A DNA stretch of 5,037 nt from Methanobacterium sp. (GCA_028682985.1 JAJRAE010000069.1:1-5037); one strand, 5' to 3'. Positions 1 to 5,037 are shown, counted from the stretch's first letter. Notes: generated by a model from the letters alone, not told the origin. A program made the numbers and translations.

Positions 1-484
1 CAAACGTTTTCCCCACTTTTAAACCGGCGTTATGTAATATGGGATCTATATTAACTCCTTCAAGCATTAAAGATACTCTGATACTTCTGAATAGGTATTT
101 GAAGAATTTAAAAGGGTCTTGAGAATTTATTATTTGTTCTTGAAGGTATTCATCCATATCACTTTCTAATTCTGATTCCCTTGATAATGTTCCTAGGTAT
201 CGTGATTTAATGAAGAATATCTTTCTCCTACCGTCCACAGAGTCTGTCTTGTAATCAACTATCCCTGCTTTTATTAAGTCTTTTAGATGGGCTGAGATGG
301 TGGATTTAGATTTCCCAGTTAACAATACGATATCTGAACCATTTAATCCCTTATTGGATTTAAGAAATGAAAGAATCCTGGTTTTTATGGGGCTTTCTAT
401 TACATTAACCCCCTTATCAGTTCCGAATATCTTTATTTCTTCACCGGATAAGCCGTTCCTTTTAACAGTCTTTGCATTGGCCAT
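1..484 (-). CDS. msvR: MsvR-like transcriptional regulator (winged helix + V4R), partial at left edge
   Basis: DNA-binding regulator, N-terminal 161 residues only; the gene continues past the left edge. Residues about 25-95 read as an ArsR-like winged helix: a helix with IKTRILSFLKSN (33-44), a recognition helix around SKSTISAHLKDLIKAGI (59-75) and a wing with DGRRKIFFIK (84-93). After an acidic linker (about 100-122), the segment RSIRVSLMLEG...LHNAGLKVGK (133-159) matches the start of a V4R domain. This combination, divergent from a rubrerythrin gene, is the arrangement of MsvR, a methanogen redox-sensing regulator. The visible part has no cysteine, so the redox-active cysteines expected in the V4R domain would lie outside the window. 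The ATG at 484 is the only normal start, because an in-frame stop lies about 13 codons upstream. Its Shine-Dalgarno match (TTGAGATT) is weak. It could instead be another V4R-type regulator of the same fold. Confidence 0.8.
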   Translation of the reverse strand, partial: MANAKTVKRNGLSGEEIKIFGTDKGVNVIESPIKTRILSFLKSNKGLNGSDIVLLTGKSKSTISAHLKDLIKAGIVDYKTDSVDGRRKIFFIKSRYLGTLSRESELESDMDEYLQEQIINSQDPFKFFKYLFRSIRVSLMLEGVNIDPILHNAGLKVGKTF

Positions 485-540
485 TTTAATCTCAATATAT
501 TTTATAAATTTTTTAACGTTTTAAGTATATGGGCAATCAC

Positions 541-549
541 TTATATATA
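541..549 (-). promoter_or_regulatory. Candidate TATA box for the msvR-like gene
   Basis: On the minus strand this reads TATATATAA, close to the archaeal TATA consensus. A transcription start about 25 bases downstream would fall near 520 and give a leader of about 36 bases before the ATG at 484. Its B-recognition side abuts the operator at 552-569, which would allow autoregulation. A second AT-rich candidate, TTTATAAA at 501-508, lies so close to the ATG that it would give a leaderless or nearly leaderless transcript. Confidence 0.45.
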
Positions 550-551
550 CT

Positions 552-569
552 GTTCGTAAAATCACGAAC
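552..569. promoter_or_regulatory. MsvR-type operator (inverted repeat)
   Basis: GTTCGT at 552-557 and ACGAAC at 564-569 form a perfect 6-bp inverted repeat around a 6-base spacer. Read as TTCGTA-N4-CACGAA (553-568), it differs by one base from the MsvR box as I recall it, TTCGTA-N4-TACGAA. It sits between the divergent msvR-like and rubrerythrin genes and between their two candidate TATA boxes, so one bound dimer could affect both promoters. The repeat is seen directly. The binding protein is inferred from the neighbouring gene. Confidence 0.75.
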
Positions 570-572
570 CAT

Positions 573-584
573 AAAATATAAATA
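573..584 (+). promoter_or_regulatory. Candidate TATA box for the rubrerythrin gene
   Basis: AAAATATAAATA is an AT-rich archaeal-type TATA element. A start about 25 bases downstream would be near 604 and give a leader of about 39 bases that contains the Shine-Dalgarno site at 629-634. The expected B-recognition element immediately upstream overlaps the right arm of the operator, so regulator binding should compete with TFB. TTATATATA at 541-549 is an alternative box on this strand, but it would place the operator around the transcription start. Confidence 0.5.
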
Positions 585-611
585 GGGGACAGAATAATAG
601 TCAAATTAGAT

Positions 612-617
612 ACGAAC
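612..617. promoter_or_regulatory. Possible second MsvR half-site
   Basis: ACGAAC is repeated here exactly as in the right arm of the operator, preceded by GAT as in the full TACGAA half-box. No convincing left arm is present upstream at the expected spacing. It lies just downstream of the predicted transcription start, where bound regulator would block the polymerase. A single 6-base match in a short region may be chance. Confidence 0.3.
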
Positions 618-628
618 TAATATATTTT

Positions 629-634
629 GAGGTG
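629..634 (+). promoter_or_regulatory. Ribosome binding site of the rubrerythrin gene
   Basis: GAGGTG, complementary to the 3' end of archaeal 16S rRNA, lies 8 bases before the ATG at 643. This decides against the ATG at 638, which is in another frame, only 3 bases from the site, and stops after five codons. Confidence 0.8.
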
Positions 635-642
635 TATATGAA

Positions 643-1059
643 ATGGAGATTATAAACGAACATGAAATCGGAGTATGTAAAGGAACTGATTTAGAAGAAG
701 TGGTTCAGGCCAACTTCAACGGTGAAACCCAGGAAGTGGGTATGTATCTGGCAATGGCCAGGCAGGCACAGAGAGAAGGATTGCCGGAAGTGGCAGAAGT
801 TTTATCAAGAATTGCCATCGAAGAAGCAGAACACGCAGCTCACTTTGCTGAAATGAATGGAATCATCAAGACCACCCTCAAAGAAAACCTGGAAATGATG
901 CTTGAAGGAGAAACCATGGCCAACAATGAGAAAAAGACCGCGGCAAAAAAAGCTAAAGAGTGCGACATAGACCCAGCCCATGACTTCTTTGATGAAAGCT
1001 CCCGGGACGAAGCCCGCCACGCTAAAATGTTGGAAGGACTTCTGAAAAGATACTTTTAA
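643..1059 (+). CDS. Rubrerythrin-family di-iron protein without rubredoxin domain
   Basis: Predicted cytoplasmic four-helix-bundle di-iron protein of 138 residues, probably reducing hydrogen peroxide as part of oxygen protection in an anaerobe. The ferritin-like ligand set is visible: E28 (in NGET), E61 and H64 (EAEH), E90 (GET), E123 and H126 (EARH). The spacings E28-E61 and E90-E123 are both 33 residues, as in Desulfovibrio vulgaris rubrerythrin (E20-E53, E94-E127). Classical rubrerythrin has about 190 residues with a C-terminal rubredoxin-like Cys4 domain. Here the protein ends after the fourth helix, so electrons must come from a separate rubredoxin or similar donor. The position equivalent to E97 of D. 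vulgaris is A93. The gene diverges from the msvR-like regulator, has a good GAGGTG site, and is probably monocistronic. Family assignment is firm; peroxidase activity is inferred. Confidence 0.9.
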   Translation: MEIINEHEIGVCKGTDLEEVVQANFNGETQEVGMYLAMARQAQREGLPEVAEVLSRIAIEEAEHAAHFAEMNGIIKTTLKENLEMMLEGETMANNEKKTAAKKAKECDIDPAHDFFDESSRDEARHAKMLEGLLKRYF

Positions 1060-1077
1060 ACAACTTCTAAAATAATA

Positions 1078-1084
1078 TTTTTTT
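1078..1084 (+). terminator. Oligo-T terminator after the rubrerythrin gene
   Basis: A run of seven T residues begins 19 bases after the stop codon. Archaeal RNA polymerase terminates at T-rich tracts on the non-template strand, often without a hairpin. Confidence 0.5.
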
Positions 1085-1113
1085 AAATAATATCTATCCA
1101 CCCCCTATGAACA

Positions 1114-1169
1114 GGATATATTGGAATATCTCCCAATATATCCCTATTTCAATTAAACTAATTTTTTTT
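1114..1169 (+). terminator. Perfect 11-bp inverted repeat followed by a T8 tract
   Basis: GGATATATTGG at 1114-1124 and CCAATATATCC at 1133-1143 are exact reverse complements around an 8-base loop. A run of eight T residues follows at 1162-1169. The element lies between the rubrerythrin and TPR genes. It may be a back-up terminator or transcript-end stem for the rubrerythrin mRNA. A regulator-binding palindrome for the TPR gene, about 120-150 bases further on, is the alternative. The gap between stem and T tract (18 bases) is longer than in bacterial intrinsic terminators. Confidence 0.45.
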
Positions 1170-1222
1170 GAATTGCTAGATACAATTACTCTTCCTTTAA
1201 AATTAGTAATAAAAATATCATA

Positions 1223-1232
1223 ATAAATATTA
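1223..1232 (+). promoter_or_regulatory. Weak TATA-box candidate for the TPR gene
   Basis: ATAAATATTA lies about 30-39 bases before the ATG at 1262. It would place the transcription start within a few bases of the coding region and give a leaderless or very short-leader mRNA. That agrees with the lack of any Shine-Dalgarno site. The whole surrounding region is AT-rich, so the assignment is weak. Confidence 0.25.
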
Positions 1233-1261
1233 TTAATTACCTTTTTCATAAAATAAATTTA

Positions 1262-1750
1262 ATGATATTCAAAATGGATTTCTGGAATATATTTAAAAAT
1301 AATGCCAGCAGTCTAAATAGGAAGGGTTTAAAAGAATTGAAAAGAGGAAATCGGCATGCAGCTTTAAAATATTTTAATAAAGCCATAGAAATTAAACCCC
1401 AATCAGATATAATTAGATTTAACAGGGCTAAAACTCTCTGGGAAATAGGAAAGTCATATGAAGCTATAAAAGAATATGATAAAGTACTAGATTTAAACCC
1501 CAAGCATGCCTGGGCCTGGTTCAACCTAGGAGTAATCATATCTGATATGGGAAGACCAGAAGAAGCACTCGAGTTTCTAAATAAATCCTTGGAGTACGAA
1601 CCAAAACATGCCAATACATGGTATTTGATAGGTATTACACTGAAAAAACTAAAAAGATCCAGAGAAGCTGTGGAATGTGTAGAGATGGCTTTCAGTTTGG
1701 ATCCTGCTCTGCAGCGTGAATTTGAGGAACTATCAGAAAATTACCTTTAA
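1262..1750 (+). CDS. TPR-repeat protein (four repeats)
   Basis: Small soluble tetratricopeptide-repeat protein of 162 residues, a scaffold for protein-protein contacts with no enzymatic domain. Four consecutive 34-residue repeats run at about 15-48, 49-82, 83-116 and 117-150. The closing prolines fall at 46, 80, 114 and 148, an exact 34-residue period, and each repeat has the usual G, A and small/aromatic positions (for example WFNLGVIISDMGRPEEALEF). A short N-terminal segment with FW and a short C-terminal capping helix complete it. There is no signal peptide or membrane helix. The start is uncertain: ATG 1262 and ATG 1274 (residue 5) both lack a Shine-Dalgarno site. The stop lies 14 bases from the end of the convergent protease gene. 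Partner and role cannot be told; such proteins are abundant in Methanobacteriales. Confidence 0.85.
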   Translation: MIFKMDFWNIFKNNASSLNRKGLKELKRGNRHAALKYFNKAIEIKPQSDIIRFNRAKTLWEIGKSYEAIKEYDKVLDLNPKHAWAWFNLGVIISDMGRPEEALEFLNKSLEYEPKHANTWYLIGITLKKLKRSREAVECVEMAFSLDPALQREFEELSENYL

Positions 1751-1764
1751 AAAAATAAGGGGCG

Positions 1765-2922
1765 TTAAAACATCATGGCAATTCCCCTTCCCGTTCCATA
1801 AATAACACTTACAATAAGGATGGTCCATAAGAATATGCTTAAAAAATTGGTTATACTGTTAACCTGAGGTACAGACAGCTTATAATCCAGTAACTCGGCA
1901 AATATCAGACCACCATCTAATGGACGGGCCGGAAGAAGGTTAATGGTTCCAATGGCAAAGTTCAACAAGAAAATCCAGTAGAACAGATCCTTTAAAGGGT
2001 ATAATATCCACTGGGTAATAGTTTCATAAGCAGGAGGATAACCACTATTTAAAACCAGGTTCTCCTGAGTACCAATACCAATATAGGATCTACTGTTGTT
2101 ATTTGGATTAGGGCCAGTTTTCACCTTATAAGTTCCTTTATCTGTTATGAAGGTTAATTCATCCCCTATCTTAGTGTTGTTTATTGCTTTAAGGTAACTG
2201 TTGGCGTCCTTGGTACTTTTACCATTTATGCTTTGTATCACCATTCCTGTTGTTAAAATACCCTGAGCAGGACTGGCCGGGACCACTCGATTAATCTCCA
2301 TACCTTCAGAATGAAAGGCTGGAGCAATCAAAAACATAGAAAGCACATAAAATATAATCAGAGCTATTACTGCCAGTGCTAGATTAAATACGGATCCAGC
2401 AGCATAAATTCGCAGTCGGGAGGGTTTCTTAGACTTCTTTACATCCTCTTCATCAGGTTCTACAAAGGCTCCTGGAATTACGGCAAATAAAGCCACTCCA
2501 ATGGATTTAATACGCACTCCTTCCACCCGGGAGATGATTCCGTGTCCAAATTCATGAACTACCAGAACAGTGAAAAGTGCGATTATTCCATATACAAAGG
2601 GAACAGCAATGGCCTGCCCGGGTAAGTCAACCCCAGGAAGCACGATCTGCACTTGAGGAGCTTCCAAGAGAGTTCCTAAAGAATATATTAATGTAAATAC
2701 CATTAAACCCATGAAAAATATGGATATAGGAATTCCAATATTTAAAAAAATCCTCCAGAAACGGGGACGACTCTGCGCCACTCGATCTATGAAACCCCTT
2801 AATCTTTTGGTCCTTCTAAGTAAAAAGGGTCCTTCAACATCTATTTTAAGCTGTTTCCTGAATAGTATTGCAATTACCCATATGAGAATAAATCCGATGG
2901 CATAGTACCATAAAGCGTCCAA
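1765..2922 (-). CDS. Site-2 protease family (M50) membrane metalloprotease with PDZ domain
   Basis: Zinc intramembrane protease of 385 residues counted from the TTG at 2922. Hydrophobic segments lie near 3-21, 58-81, 104-130, 173-200, 305-332 and 358-378. The zinc site is HEFGH (123-127) in the third segment, and the third ligand is the Asp of NLLPARPLDGG (328-338) in the fifth. A PDZ-like domain (about 207-269, INRVVPASPAQ...GMVIQSINGK) sits between them, as in RseP-type enzymes. The conserved G-P-x-x-N loop reads GSVFN (176-180), with Ser for Pro. Family members release membrane-anchored regulators or clear signal-peptide remnants; the substrate here is unknown. The longest open frame starts at GTG 2931, but that codon lies within the AGGTGAT ribosome site, so TTG 2922 is preferred. 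It lies 143 bases downstream of moeA's stop on the same strand and converges with the TPR gene. Confidence 0.92.
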   Translation of the reverse strand: MDALWYYAIGFILIWVIAILFRKQLKIDVEGPFLLRRTKRLRGFIDRVAQSRPRFWRIFLNIGIPISIFFMGLMVFTLIYSLGTLLEAPQVQIVLPGVDLPGQAIAVPFVYGIIALFTVLVVHEFGHGIISRVEGVRIKSIGVALFAVIPGAFVEPDEEDVKKSKKPSRLRIYAAGSVFNLALAVIALIIFYVLSMFLIAPAFHSEGMEINRVVPASPAQGILTTGMVIQSINGKSTKDANSYLKAINNTKIGDELTFITDKGTYKVKTGPNPNNNSRSYIGIGTQENLVLNSGYPPAYETITQWILYPLKDLFYWIFLLNFAIGTINLLPARPLDGGLIFAELLDYKLSVPQVNSITNFLSIFLWTILIVSVIYGTGRGIAMMF

Positions 2923-2926
2923 AAAT

Positions 2927-2933
2927 ATCACCT
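2927..2933 (-). promoter_or_regulatory. Ribosome binding site that decides the protease start
   Basis: The minus strand reads AGGTGAT, a 7-base match to the archaeal anti-Shine-Dalgarno sequence, followed by ATTT and then TTG at 2922-2920. The GTG within this site is in frame with the protease but cannot serve as start and ribosome site at once. Confidence 0.7.
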
Positions 2934-2976
2934 AAAATTTTTTAAAGATCAATAAATCAGAATTTTTCAAAATCCA

Positions 2977-2985
2977 GATATAGAA
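2977..2985 (-). promoter_or_regulatory. Weak TATA-box candidate for the protease gene
   Basis: The minus strand reads TTCTATATC about 55-63 bases before the TTG start. It predicts a transcription start near 2955 and a leader of about 33 bases with the AGGTGAT site inside it. A 12-bp palindrome, GAATAATTATTC (2983-2994), overlaps its upstream side. The sequence does not exclude read-through from moeA. Confidence 0.25.
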
Positions 2986-3058
2986 TAATTATTCCAATAA
3001 CTTTTTTTTTATTGTAATATTTCTTATGTCTGGCATCGATTTTAAACATTTAATTTTT

Positions 3059-3074
3059 CGGGTATTTAAACCCG
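3059..3074. repeat. Short inverted repeat across the moeA stop codon
   Basis: CGGGT (3059-3063) and ACCCG (3070-3074) are reverse complements around six AT bases that include the moeA stop. No T tract follows on the minus strand, so it is not a clear terminator. It may be a small 3'-end stem or chance. Confidence 0.3.
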
Positions 3075-4277
3075 CAGGGCTTCGTAGAGTATAACTTCAC
3101 ATTCCCCGCCCTTATCCACACCTTCCAGATTTTCTTCTATTACAATGTAACTGTTGGAATCCACCATTGAACGAATAATAGTAGATCCTTTAATATTCAA
3201 TGGGGTGACTATATCATCTTCAACCAGTGCCCGGATATAATCAGCCCTGCCCAATGTGGAGGGTATTTTACGAGATGCAATCTTCCGCACTATATGTAGA
3301 GGTTTATGAAGGTTCTGCATCATCTCTAAATTCTTCCGAACCATAATATCATATTGCACCATAGCCGCTACAGGATATCCGGATAGCATGAACACTGGTT
3401 TATCATTTATCCAGGCATAGGCAAAGGGTTTACCCGGCCGCATGGCCACACCATGTATTAATACTTCTCCCAATTCCTCAGCCACCTTAACAACCACATC
3501 TCCTTTACTTATTGCAGTGCCCCCAGTTGTTATTAGGGCATCGTAATTTTTTAACAGATCAATAAACATCTCTTTAACTCGGCCCTCATCATCATCCACA
3601 TGAAATAAAGTGGGGATTGCCAACGAACTTTCAACCAAAGCCTTTAAGGTATAATGGTTAGAATTAATAACTTCAGCATCCTTTAATAATAAACGAGGCA
3701 TCACTAGTTCACTTCCAGTGATTAAAACTGCTATACTGGGTCTTTTATAAACGGGGATTTTACAATGCCCCCCTGATGCTAACATAGCCAGGTCTGGGGG
3801 CTGGAGAAACTTACCCTTTTTCATTAGGACATCACCCTTCCGGATATCTTCACCCTGATAGGATACATTTTCTCCAGGGGTTAGAGAAGTTTCCACTTCT
3901 ATTCCATCTTCCTCCCGGGTGTATTCCTCCATGACAACAGCATCCGCACCATCGGGCATGGGAGCGCCGGTAGCTATTTTAACGGCCATACCTTCCTCTA
4001 CAGTTACTAGTGATTTACTGCCCGCCCCTATCTGATCAACCATGATCAATGGTTTGGGATTCTTGGCAGAAGCACCATAGGTATCCTTCGCCTGCACCGC
4101 GTACCCATCCATAGCAGACCGAGAAAATGGTGGTGAATCAAGCTGTGATACAATATCCATGGCAACTACTCTTTTATAAGCATCCTCTAGAGGAATCATT
4201 TCAATATCTGTTTCTTTTATTGATTTCTGGATGATTTCAATCGCCTGTTGAACTGGCAGTAGTGTGGATAAAAACAT
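3066..4277 (-). CDS. moeA: Molybdopterin molybdenumtransferase MoeA
   Basis: Cytoplasmic enzyme that inserts molybdate or tungstate into adenylylated molybdopterin, the last step of molybdenum/tungsten cofactor synthesis. In a methanogen this serves formylmethanofuran dehydrogenase and formate dehydrogenase. The protein has 403 residues, the usual MoeA length. Visible motifs are PPFSRSAMDGYAV (49-61, catalytic Asp D57), ATGAPMPDGADAVV (102-115), QGED (D144), the MogA-like TTGGTAISKGD (250-260), MRPGKPF (279-285) and SGYPVAA (299-305). The N-terminal linker and domains cover about 1-165, the MogA-like domain about 178-325, and the C-terminal beta domain the rest. Compared with E. coli, PGNP reads SGYP and IKPGKPF reads MRPGKPF. 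Start: the frame opens at TTG 4313 with no ribosome site. ATG 4277 has GAGG 11 bases upstream and gives the expected N-terminus. No other cofactor gene is adjacent within the window. Confidence 0.95.
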   Translation of the reverse strand: MFLSTLLPVQQAIEIIQKSIKETDIEMIPLEDAYKRVVAMDIVSQLDSPPFSRSAMDGYAVQAKDTYGASAKNPKPLIMVDQIGAGSKSLVTVEEGMAVKIATGAPMPDGADAVVMEEYTREEDGIEVETSLTPGENVSYQGEDIRKGDVLMKKGKFLQPPDLAMLASGGHCKIPVYKRPSIAVLITGSELVMPRLLLKDAEVINSNHYTLKALVESSLAIPTLFHVDDDEGRVKEMFIDLLKNYDALITTGGTAISKGDVVVKVAEELGEVLIHGVAMRPGKPFAYAWINDKPVFMLSGYPVAAMVQYDIMVRKNLEMMQNLHKPLHIVRKIASRKIPSTLGRADYIRALVEDDIVTPLNIKGSTIIRSMVDSNSYIVIEENLEGVDKGGECEVILYEALRV

Positions 4278-4288
4278 AGAAATTATTT

Positions 4289-4292
4289 CCTC
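4289..4292 (-). promoter_or_regulatory. Ribosome binding site favouring the ATG start of moeA
   Basis: GAGG on the minus strand lies 11 bases upstream of the ATG at 4277. It is inside the coding frame of the longer TTG-start version, which has no such site. The spacing is on the long side, but fits if GAGG is aligned within GGAGGTGAT. Confidence 0.5.
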
Positions 4293-4335
4293 TGTTAATT
4301 TAATAGAATTCAAATTTTTTTAGCTAATTAATTCC

Positions 4336-4343
4336 ATTTATAA
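4336..4343 (-). promoter_or_regulatory. Candidate TATA box for moeA
   Basis: The minus strand reads TTATAAAT, close to the archaeal consensus. It predicts a start near 4315 and a leader of about 38 bases to the ATG at 4277. That start lies just upstream of the alternative TTG at 4313, which makes the TTG version less likely but not impossible. Confidence 0.45.
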
Positions 4344-4466
4344 TCTAAATTTTTTCAAATAAAAATTTTAGCCTGATTTGGTTTAAATTAATTTAATTAA
4401 TTTTTCTTATATTCTATTGCAATGTTATTTTTCTAGAATTTTTAATTTATTCATAAAGTTTTTATG

Positions 4467-4476
4467 AAAATTATAT
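4467..4476 (+). promoter_or_regulatory. Candidate TATA box for the metallophosphoesterase gene
   Basis: AAAATTATAT is centred about 30 bases before the ATG at 4503, so transcription would begin at or just before that codon. This agrees with the absence of a Shine-Dalgarno site there and suggests a leaderless or nearly leaderless mRNA. The rest of the 4278-4502 gap is AT-rich, low-complexity DNA with TTAATT repeats near 4385-4402 and nothing else recognisable. Confidence 0.4.
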
Positions 4477-4502
4477 CCAGCATTAAATAAGAATGTACTA
4501 TC

Positions 4503-5037
4503 ATGAAAGAAGATGAGCTGAAATACCCCCGTATAAGGAGAAAAATGCAGCGGGGCATGACCAGCTGGCGTAATAAACTGTTCAAACCAGAATTCAGACC
4601 AGACGACTTCCAGCTTGAACAAGTGGAGGTTAAAATATCTGGACTGGACCCCCTATTTGACGGTTATCGGATTGTTAACATTTCAGACATCCATCTGGGA
4701 CAGTGGATTACTCCAAAACATCTGGATGGTGTAGTGGAACTGGTTAATCAGCAGGAACCTGATCTGGTAGCTATCACCGGGGATTTTGTGTCTTATATTT
4801 TCGATGAAGTGGCATCAGAACTGGAATCTTCGTTAAAAAAGCTAAAACCCCGGGAAATAACAGTAGCTACTTTAGGAAATCATGACCACTGGTTGGGCGC
4901 TCATAAAATTAGAGAAATAATGGATAAATGCCAGATAATTGATTTAAGCAACGATGTTTACACACTGGCCCGGGAAGGGGCTCAGCTCCACATAGCAGGG
5001 GTGGATAGTGTGATGCTAAACAAGCACCGCCTGGACC
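4503..5037 (+). CDS. Calcineurin-like metallophosphoesterase, partial at right edge
   Basis: N-terminal 178 residues of a binuclear-metal phosphoesterase; the gene continues beyond the right edge. Three metal-binding blocks of the family are present in order: SDIHLG with D62 and H64, ITGDF with D94, and LGNHDHW with N126 and H127. The later His blocks lie outside the window. The overall look is that of the YaeI/YkuE-type subgroup. The first 35 residues are basic (RIRRKMQRG...WRNK) with no signal peptide or membrane helix, unlike many relatives that have an N-terminal membrane anchor. The start is uncertain. ATG 4503 has no ribosome site but suits a leaderless mRNA from the TATA box at 4467-4476. 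ATG 4545 (residue 15) is preceded by AAGGAG at 4535-4540, only 4 bases away. Both starts keep the whole catalytic domain. It is divergent from moeA; substrate unknown. Confidence 0.9.
   Translation, partial: MKEDELKYPRIRRKMQRGMTSWRNKLFKPEFRPDDFQLEQVEVKISGLDPLFDGYRIVNISDIHLGQWITPKHLDGVVELVNQQEPDLVAITGDFVSYIFDEVASELESSLKKLKPREITVATLGNHDHWLGAHKIREIMDKCQIIDLSNDVYTLAREGAQLHIAGVDSVMLNKHRLD

Noticed and set aside
297..524. 75-codon open frame on the plus strand
   Set aside because: It lies antisense to the msvR-like gene, starts inside it, has no ribosome site and resembles no protein; the minus-strand frame has clear domains.
638..655. Five-codon open frame overlapping the rubrerythrin start, possible leader peptide
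   Set aside because: The ATG is only 3 bases from the GAGGTG site, and the frame is too short and featureless to support attenuation.
805..1101. 98-codon open frame on the minus strand
   Set aside because: It is antisense to the rubrerythrin gene with a Phe/Cys-rich composition typical of a reverse-frame shadow.
1246..1614. 122-codon open frame on the minus strand
   Set aside because: It is the reverse shadow of the TPR repeats, and the plus strand shows an exact 34-residue repeat period.
2711..2905. 64-codon open frame on the plus strand
   Set aside because: It is antisense to the N-terminal membrane part of the protease with no independent support.
3002..3010. Run of nine T residues between moeA and the protease gene
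   Set aside because: Both flanking genes are on the minus strand, where this is an A tract, so it cannot end their transcripts; no plus-strand gene ends here.
4381..4406. TTAATT-rich repeats in the moeA/phosphoesterase gap
   Set aside because: Low-complexity AT DNA with no regular unit; not a CRISPR or defined repeat.
4464..4490. Eight-codon open frame upstream of the phosphoesterase
   Set aside because: It has no ribosome site, overlaps the likely TATA box and is probably not transcribed.
4425..4622. 65-codon open frame on the minus strand
   Set aside because: It overlaps the phosphoesterase start in antisense and covers AT-rich promoter DNA.

Overview
The window looks like a chromosomal segment of a methanogenic archaeon, most likely a Methanobacterium or a close relative in the Methanobacteriales. 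The reasons are AT-rich DNA with archaeal-style TATA boxes, Shine-Dalgarno sites of the GAGGTG/AGGTGAT type, and a winged-helix regulator that resembles the methanogen-specific MsvR family and is transcribed away from a rubrerythrin. No mobile element, CRISPR array, tRNA or rRNA gene was seen. The only gene-free stretches are intergenic gaps of about 14 to 225 bases.

Layout. At the left edge, on the minus strand, is the N-terminal part (161 residues) of a winged-helix regulator that runs into what looks like a V4R domain. The 158-base gap to the right holds a near-perfect MsvR-type operator flanked by two divergent TATA boxes. Next, on the plus strand, comes a stand-alone rubrerythrin-family di-iron protein without a rubredoxin domain, followed by a T tract and a perfect 11-bp inverted repeat. 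A four-repeat TPR protein (plus strand) then converges with a six-helix membrane S2P-type (M50) zinc metalloprotease carrying a PDZ domain (minus strand). Upstream of the protease and on the same strand is moeA, for molybdenum/tungsten insertion into molybdopterin. A calcineurin-like metallophosphoesterase (plus strand) diverges from moeA and is cut off by the right edge.

How the genes relate. The left third forms a plausible oxidative-stress module: a redox-responsive regulator, one shared operator and a peroxide-reducing enzyme. In Methanothermobacter, MsvR is known to control an adjacent oxidative-stress operon that includes a rubrerythrin gene. The other genes look like housekeeping functions with separate roles. 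MoeA would serve tungsten or molybdenum enzymes such as formylmethanofuran dehydrogenase. The protease, TPR protein and phosphoesterase have no assignable substrate here.

Starts moved from the longest open frame: the protease probably starts at a TTG (2922), because the upstream GTG lies inside its own Shine-Dalgarno site. MoeA probably starts at an ATG (4277), not at the upstream TTG. Nothing in the window clearly amounts to an undescribed system; the regulator-operator-rubrerythrin unit is the most interesting part.
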